The translations under genes were made by a program, and so were the position numbers. 37,381 nucleotides of DNA from Bordetella parapertussis (GTDB lineage Bacteria; Pseudomonadota; Gammaproteobacteria; Burkholderiales; Burkholderiaceae_C). Positions 8,478 through 16,564 of this stretch are shown here, piece by piece. Below the pieces are notes generated by a model. The model saw nothing but the letters and a program-made list of their open reading frames with translations. It ran no database searches and was not told where the DNA came from. The first letter of the stretch is position 1. Every line of letters begins with the position of its first letter. The stretch lies in NCBI GenBank assembly GCA_945861305.1, contig CAMATW010000028.1, positions 1 to 37,381 on the forward strand. The letters run 5' to 3'.

Positions 8478-9382
8478 ATGGCACGCTTTACCAGTTCAAA
8501 CCTGCGAACTTGTTTTCTTCTGCACCCAAGGTTCGGCATGTGGGTTACCAAAGTTGGACCGAGAACAATTTACTGGTTGAAAGCGACCACAACGATATTC
8601 TTTACTACACCACCCGTTGGGATGCCCTTTGCCCCTATATCAATGTCTCTGAGGAGATGATCAACTTCGCGCCTCGCCCGTTTGTCGTTTACGCACTGCC
8701 CCCCGATAGCCCCTACGGTGTTCCTATCAATGACAAGTACGGCTTGGTCGATACCTTTGCAGAAGACTTCTGGGCTGAAGCGCGTCGTGAACGCAAATTC
8801 CGCGAACTCGACAAGCAATACAAACATTTCACTTATATCGAACAACTCATTCCTGGCAGTCAACTCAGCATTGACGATATGTTTGAAATGGGTGGCGAGC
8901 ACTTTGCTAACTATTGCATTGATGACCGTGAGGTAGCGGGCTTTGTCGACTACGTACGCGACTTGGAAGTTTTGGTTTTAAGGGTGCGCGACACAGAGGG
9001 CGAACTTGTACTCACCGACGTTTCCATCTTGCTGCCAAAGTACAACCAGCTTTACGGAAGTTTCTGCCAATGGAACCGAGCCCATAAAAATCGCTCACCT
9101 GGCATTTATGCCTGTCTGCAAGCTTGCCGTTGGGCGGCAAAGAATGGCTTGCGCTACTACAACCTCGGCCCCGTCGACGACTATGGCTACAAGGCCTTGT
9201 TTGTGACCGACTTTGAGCCCATTTATGCCATGGCGCTGATTGATACAGCACACCCTTTGGCCACAGATCCCACCTCACCTTTGGTCACGGACTTCAAACC
9301 CCATCAGTTCAACCAAATCTTCCGAGATGAAGCCGCTGTTACGCAAACCGATGACACCATGGTTTTGGCCATGGTGGGTTAA
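8474..9382 (+). CDS. GNAT-like protein of unknown function, resembling arginyl-transferase/FemAB C-terminal fold
   Basis: 302 residues, no signal peptide or membrane segment. I do not recognise a named family with confidence. The C-terminal block around residues 190-255 (SPGIYACLQACRWAAKNGLR, then YYNLG, YKALF) has the pattern seen in GNAT-fold aminoacyl- or acyl-transferases such as Ate1, Aat and FemAB-like proteins: a helix followed by a G-hydrophobic-x-Y-x-x-L-G strand and a YK-x-x-F motif. The N-terminal half is rich in aromatic and acidic residues. It is translationally coupled to the YkgJ-type gene (ATGA overlap), so the two probably act together, perhaps in protein modification; that is inference. 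It ends 9 bases from the convergent SET-domain gene. Confidence 0.5.
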   Translation: MNGTLYQFKPANLFSSAPKVRHVGYQSWTENNLLVESDHNDILYYTTRWDALCPYINVSEEMINFAPRPFVVYALPPDSPYGVPINDKYGLVDTFAEDFWAEARRERKFRELDKQYKHFTYIEQLIPGSQLSIDDMFEMGGEHFANYCIDDREVAGFVDYVRDLEVLVLRVRDTEGELVLTDVSILLPKYNQLYGSFCQWNRAHKNRSPGIYACLQACRWAAKNGLRYYNLGPVDDYGYKALFVTDFEPIYAMALIDTAHPLATDPTSPLVTDFKPHQFNQIFRDEAAVTQTDDTMVLAMVG

Positions 9383-9391
9383 GCTGGTTTT

Positions 9392-9811
9392 TTAGAAAAA
9401 GTGCTTCTCGCCGAAGCTGATGTCGTAATCAATAAACAGTTCCTCACCTTCGGCGATTTTCCTCAGGCTTATCAGTACGCCAGCTTTTTTAAACCTCAAA
9501 TTGGGTTTTTTGGAGTGGTTGAGATAGACCGCCAAATCGAATGAATTCAGCCCAATGGTGGGAATAGATACGGTTTTCTTGTTGTAAAAGCAAAAGGTGT
9601 CGATTTGTTGGCGCACACCTTTGGGTAAATCTTTAATCAGCTTCTTATCTATATCCACCTCTTTGACGTTCAAGTAACTCTTGAGCGGGTGAATTCCTTT
9701 GGGAATTGGCTGTACCGCAAAAACGCCTATGCCGTGAACGGGTGAAACACCGAGTTTGCAATAAACCTCTTGATTCAGGTGCTCGATCAGTTTTTTTTGT
9801 GTGATGGGCAT
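9392..9811 (-). CDS. SET-domain protein (putative lysine methyltransferase)
   Basis: 139 residues, essentially one compact SET domain: GIGVFA at 27-32 (SAM-binding start), NHS at 98-100 (part of the pseudoknot), and ELFIDYD at 124-130 with the catalytic-region tyrosine. SET enzymes transfer methyl groups from SAM to lysines; bacterial members often act on ribosomal, translation or DNA-binding proteins. No pre-SET or post-SET cysteine cluster is seen. The ATG has GGAGT six bases upstream, which overlaps the end of the serine-hydrolase gene. That gene stops only 3 bases before this start on the same strand, so the two are one transcript. It converges with the YkgJ/GNAT-like pair, with 9 bases between. 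Confidence 0.8.
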   Translation of the reverse strand: MPITQKKLIEHLNQEVYCKLGVSPVHGIGVFAVQPIPKGIHPLKSYLNVKEVDIDKKLIKDLPKGVRQQIDTFCFYNKKTVSIPTIGLNSFDLAVYLNHSKKPNLRFKKAGVLISLRKIAEGEELFIDYDISFGEKHFF

Positions 9812-9814
9812 GAA

Positions 9815-11116
9815 TTACTCCAATGCTTGGTAAACCATTTGTTTGACCATGCGCCGATAGTATTGGCGAATGGGACCTGGCGTTTGTGCCATCAAGACCG
9901 CGATCAGTTGCTCCTTGGGGTCTACCCAAAAAAAGGTGCCGCCTGCACCTGCCCAAGCATAGTCTCCTTCAGAGCCAGGGACGCTGGCCAATCCTGTGCC
10001 TTGGCGGACCATGAAACCTAGGCCAAAGGTATAGCCTTGAACGCCCATTAAGAGTTCGCCAGGCTGCAAGGGAGTAGCGACCTTGGGGCCTAAATGATCG
10101 GAGGTCATCAAAGCCACGGTGCTACGACTGAGATAACGCCGACCATCCAAACTGCCACCGTTGAGCAGCATCTGGCAAAACCGCAGATAGTCGTCTGCGG
10201 TGGTTGATAAACCTGCGCCGCCGGAGTCATTGCCTTGTGCTTTGGTCACATCCAACATGGGCGCCATAGGCGCTTGGGTCAAAGGATCTATCGCCAACGG
10301 CTGGGCTAGGCGCTCAATCTTGTTTGGCGGTACCACGAAGTGGGTGTCTTTCATACCCAATGGCTTGATCAACTTTTCATCGAGCAAACTGCCCAAAGGC
10401 TTTTTACCCACCACCTCGAGTACCCTACCCAACATATCGGTGGACAAGCTGTATTCCCAAGTGCTGCCAGGCTGCCATTGCAAGGGCGCTTTGGCAAAAG
10501 CCTGCACCTGCTGCTCTGGGGTAAGCGTGATCCACAAAGAAGGAATGTCAAGGGAAAACAATCCGGCTTGCTGGTAAGCGCTTTTCATGCTGGGGGATCG
10601 CGTGAATTCGGCGTAGGTCAGGCCAGAGGTATGACGCAACAGGTCGTTTACGGTAATTTGACGAACAGCATTGACAGTGGCACCTGAAGTGTCCGCAGGA
10701 TTGGCCAAGACTTGCATATTGGCCAATGCAGGAAAAAATTTGCCCACGGGGTCGGCCAGCTGAAGTTGACCTTCCTCGACCATCATCATGGCCAAGACAG
10801 AGACCAAGGGTTTGGTCATCGAATATGCACGAAACAAACTGTCACGCTTGAGCGGCTTGCCACTTGCAGGGTCTTGCAAGCCCACCACCTCGGTGTGAAC
10901 CACAGCGCCTTTACGCGCAACCAGTAATACTGCGCCTGGCATACGCTTGGCATCGATTTCTGCCTGAATGACGGGGCGTATGCGAGCTAAACGTTCAGGC
11001 AGCATGCCCTTGGAGGCTGCTTGGGCCGTCGGTAAGTCACCCGCCACCGCCCATGGCAATAAGCCAGACAAGGCAAGCGCGCACAGTAAACGTCTAGCTG
11101 TGAAAAAGGGCTTCAT
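9815..11116 (-). CDS. Secreted serine hydrolase of the beta-lactamase (class C/EstB) family
   Basis: 433 residues with an N-terminal signal peptide (positive start, LLCALALSGLLPWAVA core). The nucleophile motif SxxK is S99-M-T-K102 and the second motif is Y222-S-L. HTSGL at 162-166 and a C-terminal GAGGTFFWVDP block match the class C beta-lactamase/esterase fold. Members include penicillin-binding proteins, AmpC-like enzymes and carboxylesterases such as EstB; YSL rather than YAN argues for an esterase or peptidase more than a true beta-lactamase. The start is supported by AGGA six bases upstream. It sits between the epimerase and the SET-domain gene on the same strand. Confidence 0.85.
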   Translation of the reverse strand: MKPFFTARRLLCALALSGLLPWAVAGDLPTAQAASKGMLPERLARIRPVIQAEIDAKRMPGAVLLVARKGAVVHTEVVGLQDPASGKPLKRDSLFRAYSMTKPLVSVLAMMMVEEGQLQLADPVGKFFPALANMQVLANPADTSGATVNAVRQITVNDLLRHTSGLTYAEFTRSPSMKSAYQQAGLFSLDIPSLWITLTPEQQVQAFAKAPLQWQPGSTWEYSLSTDMLGRVLEVVGKKPLGSLLDEKLIKPLGMKDTHFVVPPNKIERLAQPLAIDPLTQAPMAPMLDVTKAQGNDSGGAGLSTTADDYLRFCQMLLNGGSLDGRRYLSRSTVALMTSDHLGPKVATPLQPGELLMGVQGYTFGLGFMVRQGTGLASVPGSEGDYAWAGAGGTFFWVDPKEQLIAVLMAQTPGPIRQYYRRMVKQMVYQALE

Positions 11117-11174
11117 GGGGATTCCTACAGAAAGGGAAGATGCAAATGTGCGATTGCTTAGTCTAGGGGCAAAT

Positions 11175-12182
11175 TCAGCTCAACGGGTCCCAGGCCTCTA
11201 ACCATTTCACAAAATGCTCCAAGCCGGCATCCAAGGGGGTCTCGCGCCAGCTGCCCAACATGGACACCAAGCGATCTTCACTGGCGCAGGTCAAGGGCAC
11301 ATCAGCCACCTGAATGGGTGCATATTCAATGATGGGTTGACGCTTTAAATGTCCCGCCAGCAAGTCAATAAAGGCATTGACCTCAACAGGGCGCTGGTGC
11401 CCCATGTTCACAATTTGCGCTCCTTGCGCCAACTCAGGGCGAGCAACCAAACCCCCTATGGCTTCCACAATGTCGTCGACATAGGTGAAGTCGCGTCGCA
11501 GCTTGCCCTCGCCAAAGACCTTGATGGGCAGACCTCTGCGAATATTCTGGGCGAACATAAAAGGCGCCATGTCGGTTCGTCCCCACGGACCGTAGACGGT
11601 AAAAAACCGCATACCCAGCGATGCCATGCCGTACTGAGAGTGGTAGGCATAGGCCATCATTTCATTGGCCATTTTGGTGGCAGCATAAAACGACTGAGGT
11701 TGATCGGCACGGTCTGTTTCCATGAAAGGGACTTGACTGCGCATACCGTAAACGCTGGAAGAACTGGCGTACAAAAGTCGGGGGACTTGAAGACGATGAC
11801 AAGCGTCCAGCACATGGGCGAAGCCCACCAGATTGGGTGTGACAAAATCCATAGGTGCTAGCATCGAATGCCTGACACCTGCCTGCGCTGCCAGATGCAC
11901 CACCGTGTCGGGTTGCCACTGTGCCACCACTGAAGCAAAGGCATCTGTTTGCCCCATATCGATTTGAAAATACTTCACGCCACACTGGGTGACACAAGCT
12001 GCCAACCGCTCTTTGCGCAAGCGCGCCAAAAATGGGTCTGCCGCATCAGCAGCCCCACCGATGCCCGTGGTTGGGTCAACTTTGTCGCAACCGGCCACGT
12101 CGTAGCCCAAGACGTTAAGGCTTTTCGCTAAGTGTGAGCCAATGAAACCCGCCACACCAGTGACCAATATTTTTTTGCTCAT
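11175..12182 (-). CDS. NAD-dependent nucleotide-sugar epimerase, UDP-glucuronate 4-epimerase-like
   Basis: 335 residues from the ATG at 12182 (a TTG three codons earlier is possible but has no advantage). It is an extended SDR: TGVAGFIGSH NAD-binding motif at 8-17, VVHLAAQAGVRHS, SSSSVYG, and a YxxxK catalytic pair in YAATK. WGRTDMAPFMF and GKLRRDFTYVDDI match UDP-glucuronate 4-epimerases (CapI/LpsL/WbnF type), which make UDP-galacturonate. Its start is 47 bases from the divergent PAP2 gene that begins a polyprenyl-linked glycosyltransferase cassette, so it likely supplies that cassette with its sugar. UDP-glucose/GlcNAc epimerase activity is the main alternative. Confidence 0.8.
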   Translation of the reverse strand: MSKKILVTGVAGFIGSHLAKSLNVLGYDVAGCDKVDPTTGIGGAADAADPFLARLRKERLAACVTQCGVKYFQIDMGQTDAFASVVAQWQPDTVVHLAAQAGVRHSMLAPMDFVTPNLVGFAHVLDACHRLQVPRLLYASSSSVYGMRSQVPFMETDRADQPQSFYAATKMANEMMAYAYHSQYGMASLGMRFFTVYGPWGRTDMAPFMFAQNIRRGLPIKVFGEGKLRRDFTYVDDIVEAIGGLVARPELAQGAQIVNMGHQRPVEVNAFIDLLAGHLKRQPIIEYAPIQVADVPLTCASEDRLVSMLGSWRETPLDAGLEHFVKWLEAWDPLS

Positions 12183-12229
12183 GTCATTCAATCGTTGGCA
12201 TTCATTGCTTATTGAGGTTCAGACCCGTC

Positions 12230-13048
12230 ATGCGCCAGCTCTTTAGCTCAACTCCGCGGGTGTCAGCACGAAGCCAGTCGATAGCACTGGCTTTGGCCAC
12301 AGTTTTGTTGCTTTTAGCTTGGGCGCTTTGGCGCTCGGATTTGAACCGCGAGGCCATGCTGGCAGTGCACTCAGCCGATATGGGACCCGCGTGGCTTTGG
12401 ATTTTTATCACCCAAGGGGGCGACGCTGCGGTGGTGCTGCTGGGGTTGCTGGCCATCGGTAGATCGAGTCGCCGTGGAGCAGCCTTGGCCATCAAAGGGT
12501 TTTTGATCGGTTCTGTGGTGTCACCCGTCTTGAAGATGTGGTTTTCGGTACCCAGACCCTTGGCAGTATTGGATATCGCCCTCCTCAACCCAATGGGCAA
12601 CCCACCACTGTCTGCTAACGCCATGCCCTCCGGACATGCCTTGGCGGCGTCAACCTTGGTCTGCCTGATCGTGCTCATGTACCCCTCACTTTTGCGCCGC
12701 AAGGCATTGCTGTTCTTCCTGATTTTAGGTGGCTTGGTGGTGGCCTTCTCTAGGGTGGTGGTGGGGGCCCATTGGCCAGCGGATGTGCTTGCAGGCCTAG
12801 GTCTTGGAATATGGATCGCTTGGTTGGCTCAGCGCTGGGAATGGTGGTGGTCTTGGACACCTTATTTGTCTGCACGTTCTGGCAACTGGCTGTTACTTAT
12901 TCTAGAAATAGGCTTGGTCATTTATTTGGCGGTCACCGCTCCTCCTGAAATTGCCGGCAAGCTTGCCTTGGGCTTGGTTGCGCTGATAGGACTGCTGAGC
13001 GCCGTGAGCCGTTTCTTGGGTTTGCAGCACCAAAGGTCGCAGGGATGA
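12230..13048 (+). CDS. PAP2-family membrane phosphatase (first of two)
   Basis: 272 residues, about six membrane helices. All three PAP2 active-site motifs are intact: KX6RP at 102-110, PSGH at 133-136 and SRX5HX3D at 174-185. Enzymes of this type remove phosphate from lipid substrates such as undecaprenyl pyrophosphate, phosphatidylglycerol phosphate or lipid A, with the active site at the periplasmic face. I chose the ATG at 12230; a TTG at 12212 is in frame but lacks a ribosome site, while GAGG lies at 12214-12217. It overlaps the next gene by 4 bases. In a cassette that handles polyprenyl-phosphate sugars, lipid-carrier recycling or lipid A dephosphorylation are the likely jobs. Confidence 0.85.
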   Translation: MRQLFSSTPRVSARSQSIALALATVLLLLAWALWRSDLNREAMLAVHSADMGPAWLWIFITQGGDAAVVLLGLLAIGRSSRRGAALAIKGFLIGSVVSPVLKMWFSVPRPLAVLDIALLNPMGNPPLSANAMPSGHALAASTLVCLIVLMYPSLLRRKALLFFLILGGLVVAFSRVVVGAHWPADVLAGLGLGIWIAWLAQRWEWWWSWTPYLSARSGNWLLLILEIGLVIYLAVTAPPEIAGKLALGLVALIGLLSAVSRFLGLQHQRSQG

Positions 13049-13965
13049 CTTCGCGGCTTGCGCTGAAAAAATGGTCAAAACTGTTGCTAGGCTGGAGCCT
13101 AGGTGGGTTGTTGCTGTTTTGGTTGCTGCGGCATGTTGACGTTTTGGGGATTGCAGAAAGCGCGGCACATTTGCCTGCATGGTTATGGCTGGCTTGCTCG
13201 CTGTTGTGGTTGCTGAGTTTCGTGTTTCGCGGTCGTCGGGTGCAACAAGAGTGGCATTGGCGCAGGCCGGTAAATTTGCTGACTGCCATGCGCTTGGTGC
13301 TGTTGCATAACGCGGCGGTACTGGTGTTGCCTTTCAGGGCTGGCGAAGCGGGTTACCCCTTGCTGGTAAAGCATGTTTTCGCCGCGCCGTTGGGTCAATC
13401 ATTGAGGAGTTTGTTGTGGCTGCGCATTCAAGATGCCGGTGTTTTGGGCTTGCTGCTGGTGTGGCTGTGGCCTGATCTGCACTGGGGATGGCCCGTGCTT
13501 TGTAGCTGCGTACTTTTGGGCTTGGTCATGTTGCCAGCCAACTATTGGCTTTTGCTGCTCAAGCGTCGAAGTGCATGGGTACGAGTATTGCGCAGTGTGC
13601 TGCACCGCAGAGCCCCGCGCAGCGCTTGGTTGCTGTCGCTTGGCAACTGGGCTTGCAAGTTGTGTGTAGTTGCCATCTTGCTGTCTTCGATCTTGGCGAT
13701 GCCCATCAAAGCTGCTTTTCAAGGCGCATTGGGCGGCGAGTGGGCGGGTTTGTTGCCCTTGCAAGGGCCGGCAGGACTGGGGACCTACGAAGCAGGTGTT
13801 TGGCTGGCAGCTGGAATCAAAGATGCCGCTGTGGTGGCCCAATTACCCGCAGCCGCCCTGCTGATCCATGTTTTTTGTCTGGCGGTATCCTTGGGTGCGG
13901 CTCTGCTGGCATGGGCAGTTTTGCGCTGGCCAGAACACGCCTGCGCGAATGGCGACAATAGCTGA
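13045..13965 (+). CDS. Flippase-like integral membrane protein (LPG synthase TM-domain / UPF0104 family)
   Basis: 306 residues with roughly seven or eight hydrophobic helices. It carries the two landmarks of this family: a conserved loop LPFRAGEAGYPLL and a C-terminal GPAGLGTYEAG. The family includes the transmembrane part of MprF and the AglD/YbhN proteins, and members next to glycosyltransferases are thought to flip lipid-linked intermediates. Between a PAP2 phosphatase (4-base overlap) and a DPM-type glycosyltransferase (starting right after the stop), flipping of a polyprenyl-phosphate sugar is a reasonable inference. No soluble synthetase domain is attached. Confidence 0.75.
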   Translation: MTSRLALKKWSKLLLGWSLGGLLLFWLLRHVDVLGIAESAAHLPAWLWLACSLLWLLSFVFRGRRVQQEWHWRRPVNLLTAMRLVLLHNAAVLVLPFRAGEAGYPLLVKHVFAAPLGQSLRSLLWLRIQDAGVLGLLLVWLWPDLHWGWPVLCSCVLLGLVMLPANYWLLLLKRRSAWVRVLRSVLHRRAPRSAWLLSLGNWACKLCVVAILLSSILAMPIKAAFQGALGGEWAGLLPLQGPAGLGTYEAGVWLAAGIKDAAVVAQLPAAALLIHVFCLAVSLGAALLAWAVLRWPEHACANGDNS

Positions 13966-14982
13966 ATGACCCTCTCGACAATGCCCAACCGAATACCTGC
14001 CCACCGTTTGTCCGTGGTGGTGCCCATGTACAACGAAGTCGAACTCGCTGCCGATTTGATCGACGCCGTTCAAGCCGCGCTCAGCGACTACCCTTGGCCT
14101 TGGGAGTTGGTCATCATCGATGACGGCAGCACCGACGGAACATGGTTTCGCTTGAGCCAGCACGCCGCCGAGGTCGGGCCGCACATCCGTGCTTTGCGCC
14201 TGCAACGCAACTTTCGCCAAACCGCTGCGATGCAGGCTGGCATCGACTGCGCCAGGGGCGACGTCATCGTCACCATGGACGGCGACTTGCAAAACGACCC
14301 GCGTGATATTCCTATGCTGGTCGAGCACTTGCTGGTTGAGGACAAAGACATCGTGGCAGGCTGGCGGCAAAACCGCCAAGATGGTTTTTTGTTGCGCAAA
14401 ATCCCCTCATTTTTTGCCAACCGCTTGATTCGCAAAGTCAGCGGTTTGAATTTCAAAGACCTGGGCTGCAGTTTGAAAGCCTTCAGAGCACCCGTGCTGC
14501 GCAAAATTCGCCTCTATGGCGAGATGCACCGCTTTATCCCTGCTTGGCTTTCCACCGTCACCTCAGCGGAGCGCATGGCCGAGTTGCCAGTACGCCACCA
14601 TGCACGTACCAAGGGTCAATCCAAATACGGCATATCCCGCACCCTGCGGGTGATCGTGGACTTGCTGTCCATCCATTATTTTTTGCGCTTTGGCACACGT
14701 CCCGGCCACTTTTTTGGCGGTATTGGCTTGGCAGTGCTGTCGCTGGGCATGGGCATATTGGTGTATTTGATGGCGCTGAAATTCATGGGTGAATCCATTG
14801 GCACACGTCCCTTGATGTTCGTTGGTTTTTTCTGTGTGCTGGGCGGCTTGCAGTTCCTTACCACCGGCGTATTGGCAGAGTTGCTGATGCGCACCTATTA
14901 CGAAGGTGGCAAAGCACAGGCCTACCATTTGGTGGACGCGCCAACCCCACAACACAACGAAGGCTGGCATGGCAGGGTCTGA
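13966..14982 (+). CDS. Family 2 glycosyltransferase, polyprenyl-phosphate sugar synthase (ArnC/GtrB/RgtE-like)
   Basis: 338 residues. The GT-A catalytic domain (1-~220) has VVVPMYNE at 17-24, IDDGSTDG at 51-58 and the metal-binding MDGDLQND at 104-111. Two membrane helices follow (about 240-265 and 275-300), the usual layout of enzymes that attach a sugar from a nucleotide donor to a polyprenyl phosphate on the cytoplasmic face. Related enzymes include ArnC (Ara4N), GtrB (glucose), DPM1 (mannose) and RgtE (galacturonate). The ATG directly follows the previous stop (TGAATG). The sugar is not readable from motifs; the nearby epimerase suggests galacturonate. Confidence 0.88.
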   Translation: MTLSTMPNRIPAHRLSVVVPMYNEVELAADLIDAVQAALSDYPWPWELVIIDDGSTDGTWFRLSQHAAEVGPHIRALRLQRNFRQTAAMQAGIDCARGDVIVTMDGDLQNDPRDIPMLVEHLLVEDKDIVAGWRQNRQDGFLLRKIPSFFANRLIRKVSGLNFKDLGCSLKAFRAPVLRKIRLYGEMHRFIPAWLSTVTSAERMAELPVRHHARTKGQSKYGISRTLRVIVDLLSIHYFLRFGTRPGHFFGGIGLAVLSLGMGILVYLMALKFMGESIGTRPLMFVGFFCVLGGLQFLTTGVLAELLMRTYYEGGKAQAYHLVDAPTPQHNEGWHGRV

Positions 14983-16537
14983 AGCGCCCGTCAGTCGCAC
15001 TTGGGCTTTTCTAGGTGCCTTTTTATTGCTGGGGTATTTTTTACTGGGCCTAGGCCAAAGCCTGTTGTTTGATGTGGATGAGGGGGCTTTTTCGGAAGCC
15101 ACCCGCGAAATGGTGGTCAGTGGCGATTGGGGCCACACCACCCTCAATGGGACTGACCGCTTTGACAAGCCCATAGGCGTGTATTGGCTACAAGCCCTCA
15201 GCGTGACTGTTTTGGGCTTGGACGAGTTCGCCTTGCGACTGCCTTCTGCACTGGCCGCTTGGGTTGCTTGTTTGGCGCTGGCACTGACCGCCTACCAAGC
15301 TTGGGGGTCCCGCGCCGCCATGCTGGCCGCCATGGTCTTTGCCAGCAGTTTGGGGCCTTGGGCCATGGCCCGCACCGCCACAGCAGATGCCTTGCTGGGT
15401 CTGTGGTTGATACTGTCTGCGCTGGACCTTTGGCGCTACCTTTACAACAACGACCGCCGTGCGCTCAGGCGAATGGCTTTGTGGATGGCCTTGGGGGTAC
15501 TCACCAAGGGACCGGTGGCTGTGCTGATCCCAGCGGCCGTGCTATTGCTGTGGCAATGGTTAGGGCCTTCGCCAGGTTTGGTTCTTCGAACCTTGCGAGA
15601 TGGCTGGTCGTGGCTCATCTTTGGCGCGGTGGCAGGGCCTTGGTATACCTATGCGTGGTTGCGCCACGGGGACGCATTTATCCAAGGTTTTTTCCTGCGC
15701 CACAACCTTGACCGCTTCAGCGCACCGATGGAGGGTCATGGCGGAGGTTGGCTTTATTTTGTGTTGGTCTTGCCTTTGCTGTGGATGCCTTGGACGCCAC
15801 TGGCCATCAGCCTGTTTCCGCGCGTGAAAGATCTATGGCAGACACCCATCTTGCGCTTTGCCTTGCTATGGGCTGGTTTTGTGGTGGTGTTTTTTTCCTT
15901 GTCTGCCACCAAGTTGCCGCACTATGTCTTGTATGCCGCGCCAGGCGTTGTGCTCTTGTTGACCTATGCTGGGCTACATGCCAACAACCGTTGGTGGTGG
16001 GCATGTGCGGTTTTGTTGACGGCTTGGATGGCACTGCTGCTGACGCTACCTGAAGTTTTGCGTGACCACCCTGAGTGGATAGGCGACAGCCTTTACCGCA
16101 ACTTGATACAGACGTCGAACGCACCCCACTTCTTGCGCTCCATCAGCGCGGCGGTGTTGATGGTGCAAGTGCTCTGGCTGGTTTCTGGCCGGTTTTTACC
16201 TTCGCCCCATCAGTTGCCGCGCTTTGGTTTGCTGGCCATGGGGGGCAGCGCTGTTTTGGCCTTGGGCGTGTTGCCTTGGTGTAGCCAGACATTACAAGGA
16301 CCGGTGCATGTTTTGGCTGCAAAGGCGGTGGGACAACCAACTGTGCAGTGGGGCGTGCATTTCCCTTCTTTTGCTTTGTACCGTGAAAGTCCTGCGCCAC
16401 GCCGTGCCCCTTTAGAAGGAGAGCTGGCCTTGGTGCGCACCGATAAACCCACTTGGCCTGAGGACTGGCCTGTGGTTGCCAGCGAGCGAGGTTTTGCATT
16501 GGTTCTTCGACCTGTAGGGTCCGAGCTTCCCCCTTGA
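14969..16537 (+). CDS. Family 39-like membrane glycosyltransferase (ArnT/PMT superfamily), first copy
   Basis: 522 residues with about 11-12 membrane helices. The first periplasmic loop has the acidic catalytic pair D37-E38 in DVDEGAFSEATREM and a KP pair at 67-68, as in ArnT and the Rgt transferases. These enzymes use a polyprenyl-phosphate sugar as donor and decorate lipid A, LPS core or protein on the periplasmic side. The start was placed at ATG 14969, with GAAGG five bases upstream and a 14-base overlap with the preceding gene; an earlier in-frame start would overlap by 77 bases. The C-terminal ~100 residues are a soluble periplasmic tail. Confidence 0.85.
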   Translation: MAGSEAPVSRTWAFLGAFLLLGYFLLGLGQSLLFDVDEGAFSEATREMVVSGDWGHTTLNGTDRFDKPIGVYWLQALSVTVLGLDEFALRLPSALAAWVACLALALTAYQAWGSRAAMLAAMVFASSLGPWAMARTATADALLGLWLILSALDLWRYLYNNDRRALRRMALWMALGVLTKGPVAVLIPAAVLLLWQWLGPSPGLVLRTLRDGWSWLIFGAVAGPWYTYAWLRHGDAFIQGFFLRHNLDRFSAPMEGHGGGWLYFVLVLPLLWMPWTPLAISLFPRVKDLWQTPILRFALLWAGFVVVFFSLSATKLPHYVLYAAPGVVLLLTYAGLHANNRWWWACAVLLTAWMALLLTLPEVLRDHPEWIGDSLYRNLIQTSNAPHFLRSISAAVLMVQVLWLVSGRFLPSPHQLPRFGLLAMGGSAVLALGVLPWCSQTLQGPVHVLAAKAVGQPTVQWGVHFPSFALYRESPAPRRAPLEGELALVRTDKPTWPEDWPVVASERGFALVLRPVGSELPP

Positions 16538-16564
16538 AAGTGGGCAGACCCACAAAGCTTTGCC

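Noticed and set aside
11349..11861. Plus-strand open frame of about 170 codons
   Set aside because: It is antisense to the epimerase, whose motifs are all in the minus-strand frame.
14563..15174. Long minus-strand open frame of about 200 codons
   Set aside because: It lies opposite two well supported glycosyltransferase genes and has a composition typical of antisense reading.
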